A stretch of 40,209 nt of DNA from an uncultured Collinsella sp. GTDB lineage: Bacteria > Actinomycetota > Coriobacteriia > Coriobacteriales > Coriobacteriaceae. A program made the position numbers and the translations under genes. This document shows, piece by piece, positions 32,673-40,209 of the stretch. The notes under the pieces were generated by a model. The model saw only the letters and a list, made by a program, of their open reading frames with translations, had not been told where the DNA came from and did not search any database. The stretch's first letter is position 1; every line of letters starts with the position of its first letter. The DNA is taken from contig CALULJ010000020.1 in NCBI GenBank assembly GCA_944321445.1, positions 1 to 40,209 of the forward strand, in the 5' to 3' direction.

Positions 32673-33965
32673 ATGCTTGACATCAAATTCGTTCGCGAGA
32701 ACCCTGACGTCATCGATACCGCAATGGCCAACCGCCAGACGTCGTGGGATCGCGAGAAGTTCTTTGCTCTGGACGATGAGCGTCGCGCCGTGATCACCGA
32801 GGTCGAGGAGCTGCAGGCCACGCGCAACGTCGAGTCCAAGAAGATCGGTGCGCTCATGCGCGAGGGCAAGCGCGACGAGGCCGAGGCGGCCAAGGAAGCC
32901 GTGCGCGAGGTCAACGAGAAGATCGACGGTCTGGCCGATCGCCGCTCCGAGCTCGAGGCCCAGCTTACCGACTTCATGGCGCATCTGCCCAACCTGCCCT
33001 ACGAGGCCACGCCTGTGGGCAAGGACGAGACCGAGAACCCCGAGCGCCGTCGCTGGGGCACCCCGCGCGACTTCGCTGCAGAGGGCTTTGAGGCCAAGCC
33101 GCACTGGGATCTGGGCACCGATCTGGGCATCCTCGATTTCGAGCGCGGCGCCAAGCTGTCCGGCGGCCGCTTCACGGTGCTGGCGGGTGCCGGCGCGACG
33201 CTCGACCGTGCGCTCGAGAGCTTCTTCTTGAACACGCACCTTGCCGCGGGCTTCAAGGAGTTCATCCCGCCCGTGGTCGTGAACCGAGAGATCATGTACG
33301 GCACGGGTCAGCTGCCCAAATTCGAGGACGACGCCTATCATGTGGGCGACGACCAGTTCCTGATCCCCACCGCCGAAGTCGTGCTTACCAACCTGCATGC
33401 CGGTGAGGTGCTCGACGCCGCCGACCTGCCGCTGCGCTACACCGCGGGCACCCCGTGCTTCCGCGAGGAAGCCGGTTCCGCCGGTCGCGATACGCGCGGC
33501 ATCATTCGCCAGCATCAGTTCACCAAGGTCGAGATGGTCAAGTTCGCTACGCCGGAAACCTCCGATGACGAGCTCGAGAGCATGGTCGCCGAGGCCGAGC
33601 ACATCCTGCAGCTGCTCGAGCTTCCCTACCGCGTGATCAGCCTGTGCACCGGCGATCTGGGCTTCTCCGCGCGCCAGACTTACGACATCGAGGTGTGGCT
33701 GCCGAGCTACAACAGCTACAAGGAGATTTCCTCCTGCTCCAACTGCGGCGACTTCCAGGCCCGTCGCGCGAACATCAAGTACCGCGACCCGGAGAACTTC
33801 AAGGGCACGCGCTTCGTGCACACGCTGAACGGTTCCGGTCTGCCCACCGGCCGCACGATGGCTGCCATCATGGAGAACTACCAGAACGCCGACGGTTCCA
33901 TCACGGTGCCCGAGGTCTTGCGCCCCTACATGGGCGGTCTGGAGCGCATCGAGCCCCAGGCGTAG
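32673..33965 (+). CDS. serS: Seryl-tRNA synthetase
   Basis: The 430-residue class II aminoacyl-tRNA synthetase charges tRNA-Ser. It begins [20 protein letters not shown], with the long coiled-coil tRNA-binding arm (about 25-110, rich in Glu/Lys/Arg). Motif 2 is [20 protein letters not shown] and motif 3 is [18 protein letters not shown], ending [15 protein letters not shown]. Length and motifs are complete. Start at 32673 has GGAGG six bases upstream; an earlier in-frame start (32637) lacks support. Confidence 0.97.
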   Translation: MLDIKFVRENPDVIDTAMANRQTSWDREKFFALDDERRAVITEVEELQATRNVESKKIGALMREGKRDEAEAAKEAVREVNEKIDGLADRRSELEAQLTDFMAHLPNLPYEATPVGKDETENPERRRWGTPRDFAAEGFEAKPHWDLGTDLGILDFERGAKLSGGRFTVLAGAGATLDRALESFFLNTHLAAGFKEFIPPVVVNREIMYGTGQLPKFEDDAYHVGDDQFLIPTAEVVLTNLHAGEVLDAADLPLRYTAGTPCFREEAGSAGRDTRGIIRQHQFTKVEMVKFATPETSDDELESMVAEAEHILQLLELPYRVISLCTGDLGFSARQTYDIEVWLPSYNSYKEISSCSNCGDFQARRANIKYRDPENFKGTRFVHTLNGSGLPTGRTMAAIMENYQNADGSITVPEVLRPYMGGLERIEPQA

Positions 33966-33988
33966 GCACGCGCCATTTCAAACATGGA

Positions 33989-34024
33989 AAGGCCGGCAGC
34001 TCGCGGTGAGCTGCCGGCCTTTTT
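33989..34024. terminator. Bidirectional terminator between serS and the dipeptidase gene
   Basis: A perfect 14-bp stem, AAGGCCGGCAGCTC with GAGCTGCCGGCCTT, has a 5-nt loop. It is followed by T4 on the plus strand and preceded by AAA (T on the minus). It serves the convergent genes on both sides. Confidence 0.88.
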
Positions 34025-34051
34025 GCATGCATGTGCAGCAACAAACGATAC

Positions 34052-35062
34052 CTAACGTCCCCAGCGCTCGAAGAAGGCGAGCGCGTTGTCGGCGCAGAGC
34101 TTGCGCATAATGCTCTCGCCGAAGCGCTTGACGAACACCTCCTGCAGTTCGGGCATCTTGGCGGCCGACGAGATGCACGTTGGCAGATCCGTGCCGTCGA
34201 AATCGCTACCGAGCGCCACGATGTCCTCTCCGCCCAGGTCGAGCCAGTGCTCGATGTGACAGCAGAGGTCGTCGGCTGTCGGCTCGGTGACATCGGAATC
34301 GTCGCGCAAAAACGCTGGGCAGTAGTTGAGGCCCACAAGGCCGCCGCGGTCGCGAATCTCGGCAAACTGAGCATCGGTGAGGTTGCGCAGGTGTCCGCAT
34401 ACGGCGCGGCTGTTGGAGTGGCTCGCGACAAAGGGACGGGTGGTCAGGCGAACGACATCATCGAAGCAGGTGTCGTTCAGATGCGAGACATCCAGAATCA
34501 TGCGTGCATCTTCCATGCGACGAATGGCCTCGGCGCCGAGCGGCGTGATGCCCGCGTCTTCCACGTCGTGACCGCTCGCGAGTGGGCCCTGCGCGTTCCA
34601 GCTGAGCGAAGCCATAAGAACGCCGGCGTCGGCAAGCTTCTCGACAAGGTTGGGGTCGGCGGCGAACAGGCGGGCGTTTTCGATGGTGCGGATAGCCACA
34701 CGGCCCGTTGCTTCGAGGGCGGGACGGATGTCGGAGGCATTCTGAGCGGATGCGACGAGGGATGCATTGCGCTTAAGCTCGTCAGCAAGATGCGCCATAA
34801 CCTGGCGATAGAAGCCGACGGAGTCTTCGGGCGAAAACTCATCGTAGATAAAGCATGCGAAGCACTGTGCCCACGGCACGTCGCCCATGCTGTCGAACGA
34901 CAGGTGACAGCCGTTGGTTTTGAGCTCGGTATCGGGTTCGCCACCGTTGATGTTGGGGTCGAAGCGGTCGAGGCCGGCAAGCTGGTGGTAGTGCTTGTCG
35001 AGCGATGTCCAAGCGATGCGATCGGCGGTGTCGCAGTGCAGGTCGAAGACGGGGAACGGCAT
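34052..35062 (-). CDS. Membrane-dipeptidase-type (M19) peptidase
   Basis: The 336-residue zinc peptidase belongs to the M19 renal-dipeptidase family, which cleaves dipeptides, often with a D-residue. The metal motifs are present: PVFDLHCDTADR near the N-terminus, LDVSHLND, FVASHSNSRAVCGHLRNL and LGSDFDGTD. There is no signal peptide, so a cytoplasmic role in dipeptide use is likely. I choose ATG at 35062, directly before the HCDT motif, with AAGGAG nine bases upstream; a start at 35113 would add 17 poorly conserved residues. Confidence 0.9.
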   Translation of the reverse strand: MPFPVFDLHCDTADRIAWTSLDKHYHQLAGLDRFDPNINGGEPDTELKTNGCHLSFDSMGDVPWAQCFACFIYDEFSPEDSVGFYRQVMAHLADELKRNASLVASAQNASDIRPALEATGRVAIRTIENARLFAADPNLVEKLADAGVLMASLSWNAQGPLASGHDVEDAGITPLGAEAIRRMEDARMILDVSHLNDTCFDDVVRLTTRPFVASHSNSRAVCGHLRNLTDAQFAEIRDRGGLVGLNYCPAFLRDDSDVTEPTADDLCCHIEHWLDLGGEDIVALGSDFDGTDLPTCISSAAKMPELQEVFVKRFGESIMRKLCADNALAFFERWGR

Positions 35063-35151
35063 GGTCGCATACTCCTTCGTCGCGGTGCGAATGCGTTTGG
35101 GTGACGGTTTCATAGCCTAGCACGACCCAAGAGAAAAAGATTCGAAAGAGG

Positions 35152-35180
35152 CGAACACATGTTCTTCTTTTGGGTATACT
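35152..35180 (+). promoter_or_regulatory. Promoter with LexA-like box
   Basis: CGAACACATGTTCT (35152-35165) fits the Gram-positive SOS box CGAACRNRYGTTYC at 13 of 14 positions. It overlaps the expected -35 region of a promoter whose -10 TATACT is at 35175-35180. The downstream gene starts at 35213. Confidence 0.5.
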
Positions 35181-35212
35181 CATAGCATTCGAAACCGAGC
35201 GGAGGAGGAGCC

Positions 35213-35563
35213 ATGCAGTATGCCGAGGAAGCGAAAGCCCTGTTGTTTGAGAGCGGAGAGGACGAAGAACGCCTGATAGTCGAGTGCTCGGTCGGGAATG
35301 ACGGGACCATGCACATCGTTCAGATAAGTGAGGGGCCGCTGACGCAGTGGTGCTTCGAGGAAGAGGCGCATACGATAGATGTGGGCGTGGAGCCCGATGG
35401 CGTAGCTGCGCTGGTCGATCATTTTGCGTTGGACGACAGGCGGCAGCTGCCCGCGGTGCTGCAGCTGCGATATGCAGGCTACGATGCGTCGCGCCGTGTT
35501 CGAGATCTCATGGGCAAGCTCAGCGTGCCCTATAGGGTCGAAGAGCGTCCGATTGTTCGGTAG
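35213..35563 (+). CDS. Uncharacterised small soluble protein
   Basis: The 116-residue acidic protein begins MQYAEEAKALLFESGEDEER. It is predicted alpha/beta, without membrane segments or cysteine motifs. Mid-protein features include a QWCFEEEAHTIDV stretch and an aspartate-rich HFALDDRRQL segment. I do not recognise a family. The ribosome site GGAGGAGGAG is strong and the codon use fits neighbouring genes, so it is a real gene. The promoter carries a possible LexA box, which hints at SOS control, but this is inference. It is monocistronic, followed by a small hairpin and the tRNA locus. Confidence 0.7.
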   Translation: MQYAEEAKALLFESGEDEERLIVECSVGNDGTMHIVQISEGPLTQWCFEEEAHTIDVGVEPDGVAALVDHFALDDRRQLPAVLQLRYAGYDASRRVRDLMGKLSVPYRVEERPIVR

Positions 35564-35607
35564 GGAATGGGCCGCAGGGATTGCGCGAGGATGAGATCCT
35601 GTGACGA

Positions 35608-35629
35608 TTGTGATGGTTCATCACAAAAG
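35608..35629 (+). terminator. Weak hairpin after the small soluble protein gene
   Basis: An 8-bp stem, TTGTGATG with CATCACAA, has a GTT loop and is followed by AAGATTT rather than a T-run. It is a possible weak terminator. Confidence 0.4.
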
Positions 35630-35728
35630 ATTTCCGCAGGTACATGCTCATACTGAAAACTTTTTCGAGAAACTTGAAATTCCTTCTTGACTCCTAAGGC
35701 GGCCGAGTGGCATTATTACGTCTGCGTT

Positions 35729-35805
35729 GCGGCGTTACCTCAGCTGGATAGAGGGTCTGACTACGAATCAGAACGTCACAGGTTCGAATCCTGTACGCCG
35801 CACCA
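35729..35805 (+). tRNA. tRNA-Arg (anticodon ACG)
   Basis: A 77-nt cloverleaf including CCA. The acceptor stem is GCGGCGT/ACGCCGC, the anticodon arm TCTGACTACGAATCAGA has loop anticodon ACG (decoding CGU, with A34 normally edited to inosine), and the T arm is CAGGTTCGAATCCTG. A promoter-like TTGACT (35687-35692) and CATTAT (35711-35716) precede it. It is identical to the copy at 40022-40098. Confidence 0.96.
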
Positions 35806-36210
35806 GTCGAACTTTAAGGTGCTCCCCGGGGCACCTTTTTTGTTAGGAAGCCCCGCCGGGATTCGAACCCGTTGGGGTCGCGAGACTGAGCAAACGCGCG
35901 AGCGTTTGCCAGCGAGCGTGCGAGGGCGCGGAGGCGCCCGAAGCTGCGGACGCCGCAGGCGAACGCGAATCCTGTACGCCGCACCAGTTAAAATCGAAAG
36001 GTGCTCCTCGGAGCACCTTTTTTTGTTAGATAACCTTCCATGGATTCGAACCTCGCTGGAGGCGCGAGCGTCAAGCGGACGCGGAGCGTCCGTAGCGAGC
36101 GGGCGAGGCGCTGGACGCGCCGAAGCCGGCGCGGACGCCGCAGGCGTGCGCGGAATCCTGTACGCCGCAGGTCGAATTCGAAAGGTGCTCTACGGGATAC
36201 CTTTTTTGTT
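35790..36210 (+). repeat. tRNA-linked tandem repeats carrying tRNA 3' end, terminator and hairpins
   Basis: The 3' end of tRNA-Arg recurs downstream: 22 nt CGAATCCTGTACGCCGCACC.. at 35966-35987 and 17 nt (CCA lost) at 36153-36169, with periods of 181 and 186 bp. Each copy is followed by a GGTGC/GCACC terminator, a GTTAG motif, an antisense T-arm-like block (ATTCGAACC), and a GC-rich region. Units 1 and 2 share hairpin positions with compensatory changes (CAAACGC/GCGTTTG versus CGGACGC/GCGTCCG). The arrangement parallels the rtT repeats of Escherichia coli tyrT. The arginine-rich frame through the region is not taken as a protein. Confidence 0.7.
35816..35844 (+). terminator. tRNA-Arg terminator, first copy
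   Basis: The AAGGTGC/GCACCTT stem (35816-35822 with 35831-35837) is followed by TTTT. The same terminator recurs at 35997-36024 and, degenerate, at 36181-36207. Confidence 0.85.
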
Positions 36211-36501
36211 AGACGACCTTGCAGGGATTCGAACCCGTTGGGGTCGCGAGCGTCACGGGCAGAATCTCGCGGCGCTCAATGGACCGCTTTCTCATATCTG
36301 CCCAGCATAGGCTGCGGCAATCTGCCTCGCGCTGCCATCGTTCCCAGATACGCACCCCCTCCTGTTTAGTGTGAACGGTCTGTTTGCCCGTGCAAACGGA
36401 TGAAGTGGTATCAAGATGCGGCACATTGTTTCATGATGGCGCATGTGCCATGACCGACTTGTGTCTTATCTGTTTAATAGATGGTGATGGAGGTGAGGCC
36501 T
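36211..36501 (+). promoter_or_regulatory. Region upstream of the RpiR-type gene with inverted repeat
   Basis: After the last tRNA-linked repeat this region has no gene. GTTTGC-CCGT-GCAAAC (36383-36398) is a perfect inverted repeat and a possible operator for the RpiR/MurR-type protein encoded next. A -10-like TTTAAT lies at 36473-36478, with only a weak -35 (TGACCG at 36451-36456). Confidence 0.45.
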
Positions 36502-37401
36502 ATGCCCCACGGGTTGCTGATCAGGCTCAAGGAGCAGAAGCCATTCGCGAGCCCGGCCGAACGAAACATCATCGATTTCATCCAGGGTGATCCGCGCTCT
36601 GTTATGTCTCTGAGCAGCAGGGACCTTGCCGAGGCAACGTTCACATCTCCGTCCACGATCGTCCGCTTCTGCCGGAAGCTGGGGTGCAGCGGCTACAAGG
36701 AGTTCCAGCGTGAACTGGTCTTCGAGTTTGCGGCATCACAGGAGCGCATGGACATCGCGCTCGACGACGTCGATCAGGATGACGACGCCAACGCGATCAT
36801 CGAGAAGGTCACCCGCAGCGACATGCTGTCCATCGAGGCGACAAGCCGGCTGCTCGATGCCGCCACGATCGACCGATGCGCGGATCTTATCACGTCGTGC
36901 CGCGTGGTCGACCTGTTCGGTATCGGCGCCTCGCTGCTCGTCGCACACGATTTCGAGCAAAAACTCACGCGTGTCGACCGCGAGTGCCACGTGTATGACG
37001 ACTGGCACAGCCAATGGCTCCGCGCGCGCAATATGCATCCCGACGACCTGGCGATCGTGATCAGCTACTCCGGCATCACGAGCGAGATGGTCGAATGCGC
37101 GCGGTGCGCACGGGAGCGCGGGGCCCAGGTGATCGCGATCACCCGGCTGGGCAACGGCAACGGGGTCGCGCGCTATGCGGACTACGTGCTGGGCATCGCG
37201 ACGAGCGAGCCTTTGGTGCGTAGTGGGGCCATGGGGTCGCGTCTTTCGCAACTGCTGGTCGTCGACGTGCTGTATTCGGCGTTCGTCGCGAAGAATTACG
37301 AGCGCTGCGCGGAGCTCATCCGTCGCAACTACACCGTCAAAGAAGGAGAAGGGGCAAGCCGGTTCGCGGCGAGCTGTACGAAGGGAGGGGGTCATGCTTG
37401 A
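36502..37401 (+). CDS. RpiR/MurR-family transcriptional regulator
   Basis: The 299-residue regulator has an N-terminal helix-turn-helix of RpiR type ([37 protein letters not shown]) and a C-terminal SIS sugar-phosphate isomerase-like domain ([31 protein letters not shown]). In Escherichia coli MurR, an RpiR member, responds to MurNAc-6-phosphate and controls murQP. The same neighbourhood here suggests the same role. The gene overlaps murQ by 8 nt, so the two are translationally coupled. I choose ATG 36502 because GGAGGTGAGG lies upstream; ATG 36481 overlaps that site. Confidence 0.88.
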   Translation: MPHGLLIRLKEQKPFASPAERNIIDFIQGDPRSVMSLSSRDLAEATFTSPSTIVRFCRKLGCSGYKEFQRELVFEFAASQERMDIALDDVDQDDDANAIIEKVTRSDMLSIEATSRLLDAATIDRCADLITSCRVVDLFGIGASLLVAHDFEQKLTRVDRECHVYDDWHSQWLRARNMHPDDLAIVISYSGITSEMVECARCARERGAQVIAITRLGNGNGVARYADYVLGIATSEPLVRSGAMGSRLSQLLVVDVLYSAFVAKNYERCAELIRRNYTVKEGEGASRFAASCTKGGGHA

Positions 37402-38290
37402 CCTGTCGAAACTGACCACCGAGGTGCGAAATCCAGAGACCATGCATCTCGACGAGATGACGCCTCTGGAGATCGCGACGGCGATGAACCGGGAGGATGC
37501 CCATGTGATCGAAGCGATCAACGCCGAACTCCCGCATATCGCCCAAGCCATCGAGTGGGCAACCGAGAGCCTGCGTGCGGGCGGTCGCATCATCTACATG
37601 GGCGCCGGGACGAGCGGTCGCCTGGGTGTGCTGGACGCCGCGGAGTGCCCGCCGACGTTCGGTGTCTCGCCCGATGTGGTCGTGGGACTTATCGCCGGCG
37701 GCGAGCAGGCCTTTACCAAGGCGGTCGAGGGTGCCGAGGACAGCACAACGCTCGGTGAAGAGGATCTCAAGCGCATCGACCTGCAGGCTCGCGACATCGT
37801 AATCGGTCTCGCGGCGAGTGGGCGCACTCCCTATGTGGCCCACGCCCTGGACTACGCACGGTCGGTCGGCTGCCATACGGTCGCCATCGCCTGCAACAAG
37901 GACTCTGTCATTGGAAACCATGCCGAGCTCGCGATCGAGCCGGTGTGCGGCCCCGAGGTGCTTACGGGTTCGACGCGCCTCAAGGCCGGCACAGCGCAGA
38001 AGCTCGTGCTCAACATGATTTCGACGGCGTCCATGGTTGGCATGGGCAAGGTGTACCAGAACCTGATGGTCGATGTTCAGCAGACGAACGAGAAGCTCGT
38101 CGTGCGCGGTCAGAACATCTGCATGGCGGCGACCGATTGCACGCGCGAGGAGGCCATCCGCGCTCTCGCCGAGGCGGACGGTCACGTCAAAACCGCCATT
38201 GTGATGATCTTGAACGGACAGAGCGCACCCGAGGCGCGCGCAGCGCTCGAGGCGGCATCCGGCCACGTTAGAGCAGCTATCGGCGCGTAG
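37394..38290 (+). CDS. murQ: N-acetylmuramic acid 6-phosphate etherase MurQ
   Basis: The 298-residue etherase cleaves the D-lactyl ether of MurNAc-6-phosphate, giving GlcNAc-6-phosphate and lactate. The family signature [20 protein letters not shown] is intact, as are the second SIS half with [15 protein letters not shown] and the C-terminal helical domain. The preceding regulator stop codon lies inside its start (8-nt overlap), with AAGGGAGGGG as ribosome site. The EIIBC permease follows after 28 bp. Together they form a complete MurNAc uptake and entry pathway, probably used for recycling or scavenging peptidoglycan sugars in the gut. Confidence 0.95.
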   Translation: MLDLSKLTTEVRNPETMHLDEMTPLEIATAMNREDAHVIEAINAELPHIAQAIEWATESLRAGGRIIYMGAGTSGRLGVLDAAECPPTFGVSPDVVVGLIAGGEQAFTKAVEGAEDSTTLGEEDLKRIDLQARDIVIGLAASGRTPYVAHALDYARSVGCHTVAIACNKDSVIGNHAELAIEPVCGPEVLTGSTRLKAGTAQKLVLNMISTASMVGMGKVYQNLMVDVQQTNEKLVVRGQNICMAATDCTREEAIRALAEADGHVKTAIVMILNGQSAPEARAALEAASGHVRAAIGA

Positions 38291-38318
38291 GCGCGATGGC
38301 GGAAGGAGAGGAGACAGC

Positions 38319-39764
38319 ATGACAAACGAGGAACTTGTCAAAGCGTGTTTTGACAAATTGGGAGGTCGCGCGAACGTTACGGCGGCAACCAACTGCATGA
38401 CGCGCCTGCGCATCCATGTGCAGGATGACAGCAAGATCGACGGCAACGGTCTCAAGAACATCGAGGGCGTGCTGGGCATCGTGCACGACAATCCCGGGTA
38501 CATCGAGATTGTTGTCGGCCCGGGCAAGTGCCGCAAGTGTGCCGACATCTGCGCCGCCATGGGCATTCCGGTTTCCGCCGAAGGGGCGACCGAGAACGAT
38601 TGGAAGGCAAACAAGGAGGCTATCAAGGCGGGCCAGAAGCAGAGTAAGCTGAAGGGAATGCTCAAGACGTTCGGCGAGATCTTCGTCCCGTTGATTCCCG
38701 GCGTCATCGCCGCGGGCCTGTGCTCCGGTTTCGCTACGCTGCTCACGCAGCTCGTGCCGGGGTATGCCGAGGACACGTTCTGGGGCGTGGTCTACAACCT
38801 GCTCACCCTCATCAATCAGTCGTTCATGACTTACATCACCGCATGGGCAGGCTACCGCGCTGCTGAGCGTTTCGGCGGCACGCCGATTCTGGGTGGCATG
38901 CTGGGCATGATCACCTCGCTTGCGGGTATCGATGCCATCTCGCAGTTCGTCGGCCTGTATAACGAGGCGCAGCCGCTCGACGCCATCCTGCGCGCGGGCC
39001 GCGGCGGCGTGCTCGCCGTGATTATCGGCGTCTGGGTCATGGTCAAGATTGAGAAGGCCATCCGCTCCAAGATGCCCGATAACGTGGACATCGTGTTCAC
39101 CCCGCTGCTGACCCTGTTCATCACGGTGATTCCGTACGTCTTCATCGTCATGCCCGCTACCGGCTTCATCTCGACGGGTCTTGTGTGGGTCGTGCAGCAG
39201 GTTGCCATGAGCACCAGCCCGGTTGTCCGCATCATCGCGGGCTATATCTCGGCGCTGCTCTTCCTGCCGATGGTTGCCATGGGTATGCACCACGGTTTGG
39301 TCGCCCTGTACACCGTGCAGCTCGAGACCTTCGGTTACGTAACGCTCTATCCCGCCCTCGCCATGGCCGGTGCCGGCCAGGTGGGCGCTGCGATCGCGAT
39401 CTACCTCAAGGCGAAGAAGTGCGGCAACCAGCGTATCCGTTCCGTCATCGACGGCGCGCTGCCAGCGGGCGTGCTCGGCGTCGGCGAGCCCCTCATCTAC
39501 GGCGTCACGCTGCCGATGGGCAAGCCGTTCATCACAGCCGGTCTGGGCGCTGGCTTCGGCGGTGCGTTCGTGATGGCCATGCAGGTTGCGTCTACGACCT
39601 GGGGCCCGTCTGGCGTGCTGGCCTTCCCGGTCATGACGGCGAGCCCGGTGAACGATGCGGTGATGTGCATGGTCTTCTACGGCATCGGCTTGATCATCAG
39701 CTATATCGGCGGTTTCGTGATCACAAACATCTTCGTGTCCGCCGATGAGGTCGCGGCTGCGTAG
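38319..39764 (+). CDS. murP: PTS MurNAc-type EIIBC permease (MurP-like)
   Basis: The 481-residue permease has an N-terminal EIIB domain (1-90) with phospho-cysteine C26 in TNCMTRLR and an EIIC domain (about 115-481) with about ten helices, including the GVLGVGEPLIYGVTLPM loop characteristic of the glucose/sucrose superfamily. There is no EIIA, so it must borrow one, as Escherichia coli MurP does from the glucose EIIA. The EIICBA protein at 26251 could donate its EIIA domain. Position after murQ and the RpiR regulator strongly suggests MurNAc (possibly also GlcNAc-MurNAc) uptake. The ribosome site is AAGGAGAGGAG. Confidence 0.9.
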   Translation: MTNEELVKACFDKLGGRANVTAATNCMTRLRIHVQDDSKIDGNGLKNIEGVLGIVHDNPGYIEIVVGPGKCRKCADICAAMGIPVSAEGATENDWKANKEAIKAGQKQSKLKGMLKTFGEIFVPLIPGVIAAGLCSGFATLLTQLVPGYAEDTFWGVVYNLLTLINQSFMTYITAWAGYRAAERFGGTPILGGMLGMITSLAGIDAISQFVGLYNEAQPLDAILRAGRGGVLAVIIGVWVMVKIEKAIRSKMPDNVDIVFTPLLTLFITVIPYVFIVMPATGFISTGLVWVVQQVAMSTSPVVRIIAGYISALLFLPMVAMGMHHGLVALYTVQLETFGYVTLYPALAMAGAGQVGAAIAIYLKAKKCGNQRIRSVIDGALPAGVLGVGEPLIYGVTLPMGKPFITAGLGAGFGGAFVMAMQVASTTWGPSGVLAFPVMTASPVNDAVMCMVFYGIGLIISYIGGFVITNIFVSADEVAAA

Positions 39765-39803
39765 CGACAGTCCGGACCTCGCCAAATTCAACGGCAGCGT
39801 ACG

Positions 39804-39840
39804 GTGCGCGGCAGCTCCTACCTGAGGAGTTGCCGCGCAC
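39804..39840 (+). terminator. Hairpin after murP
   Basis: A 16-bp stem, GTGCGCGGCAGCTCCT with AGGAGTTGCCGCGCAC (one G-U pair), has a 5-nt loop. There is no T-run, but the position 40 bp after the stop fits termination. Confidence 0.65.
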
Positions 39841-40021
39841 GTCATATGGTGCGGAGGGGCGAAGACGCTCCGTTTTGTCTGCGGACAGCTTGAAGGCAAA
39901 CGTCCATGAGGGGGGCTTCGACAGGTCACCGGGGCAGGGCCGCAAACAGCTGCTTCGTGCCGGCTCGGGGAAATCGCCGCTTGACGAACCCGTATGGCGG
40001 TGGCATTATATCCTTTGCGTT

Positions 40022-40098
40022 GCGGCGTTACCTCAGCTGGATAGAGGGTCTGACTACGAATCAGAACGTCACAGGTTCGAATCCTGTACGCCGCACCA
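40022..40098 (+). tRNA. tRNA-Arg (anticodon ACG), second copy
   Basis: A 77-nt gene is identical to 35729-35805, including CCA. It is preceded by TTGACG (39981-39986) and CATTAT (40004-40009), 17 bp apart. Identity continues into both flanks: 35723-35825 equals 40016-40118 over 103 bp. Confidence 0.96.
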
Positions 40099-40108
40099 GT
40101 CGAACTTT

Positions 40109-40135
40109 AAGGTGCTCCTCGGGGCACCTTTTTTG
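40109..40135 (+). terminator. tRNA-Arg terminator, second copy
   Basis: AAGGTGC pairs with GCACCTT and is followed by TTTTG. It is the same as the terminator after the first tRNA copy, except for one loop base. Confidence 0.85.
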
Positions 40136-40170
40136 TAATATGAGAAAGCCATTGTCAAGAGGCATGACGT

Positions 40171-40202
40171 CGCAGGACCCGATTTTTCAATTGGGTCCTG
40201 CG
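40171..40202. terminator. Hairpin at the window end
   Basis: A perfect 10-bp stem, CGCAGGACCC with GGGTCCTGCG, has an AT-rich 12-nt loop. It may terminate a gene on the minus strand beyond the window or read-through from the tRNA. Confidence 0.5.
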
Positions 40203-40209
40203 GCATTTC

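Noticed and set aside
35687..36310. Arginine-rich 207-codon frame through the tRNA repeats
   Set aside because: It begins upstream of the tRNA, runs through tRNA and terminators, and repeats because the DNA repeats. More likely structured RNA or DNA than protein, although a protamine-like frame is known from the analogous Escherichia coli locus.
38277..39929. 550-codon minus-strand frame over murP
   Set aside because: It is antisense to a well-recognised EIIBC gene, has low-complexity His/Arg/Asp composition and no ribosome site.

Overview
The window is GC-rich and densely coded, and reads like the chromosome of a gut actinobacterium of the class Coriobacteriia, most likely Collinsella or a close relative. 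This rests on the mix of actinobacterial-style high-GC genes with Firmicutes-like PTS, MurQ and LicT systems, LPxTG and SLH surface proteins, and an intergenic repeat family built on GGGGACGGG. It is an inference from sequence style, not a database match. No plasmid, phage structural, transposase or CRISPR genes are visible.

Layout. 1-4555 (mostly minus strand): metallo-beta-lactamase-fold hydrolase, an sdpI/sdpR immunity-type pair with a palindromic operator, and a large LRR/Ig/SLH surface protein. That protein's signal peptide is out of frame because of a nine-base C tract. 4747-6720: an aldo/keto reductase with a ferredoxin-like tail and a nitroreductase. 6951-10464 (minus): a three-gene chaperone operon, DUF5685-type protein, J-domain protein and DnaK. 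10613-12857: Rrf2-type regulator, YczE-like membrane protein and an internally duplicated membrane protein. 13299-16805: an LPQTG-anchored adhesin with an AT-rich front half. 16992-21056: GH13 amylase, ABC-F protein and fructosamine-kinase-like protein. 21248-25925: small membrane protein, cysteine-rich peptide with a Gly-Gly leader and a second frame-breaking C9 tract, two XRE regulator/membrane protein loci, and an ArsR-like regulator with an MFS exporter.

26032-29346 is a PTS locus: a RAT-like antiterminator site overlapping a terminator, the EIICBA permease, and a LicT-type antiterminator protein. 29374-35563 holds housekeeping genes (glyA, serS, a membrane-dipeptidase-type peptidase) plus small unknowns and a 228-bp element with perfect 25-bp inverted ends. 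35729-40209 is bracketed by two identical tRNA-Arg(ACG) genes. After the first come tandem repeats carrying the tRNA 3' end, a terminator and covarying hairpins. Between the tRNAs lies a complete N-acetylmuramic acid module: RpiR-type regulator, MurQ etherase and MurP-type EIIBC.

The most unusual signals are the two C9 tracts at the N-termini of a surface protein and a Gly-Gly-leader peptide, two adjacent genes whose best start codon is ATA, the tRNA-linked tandem repeats, and the inverted-repeat element after glyA.
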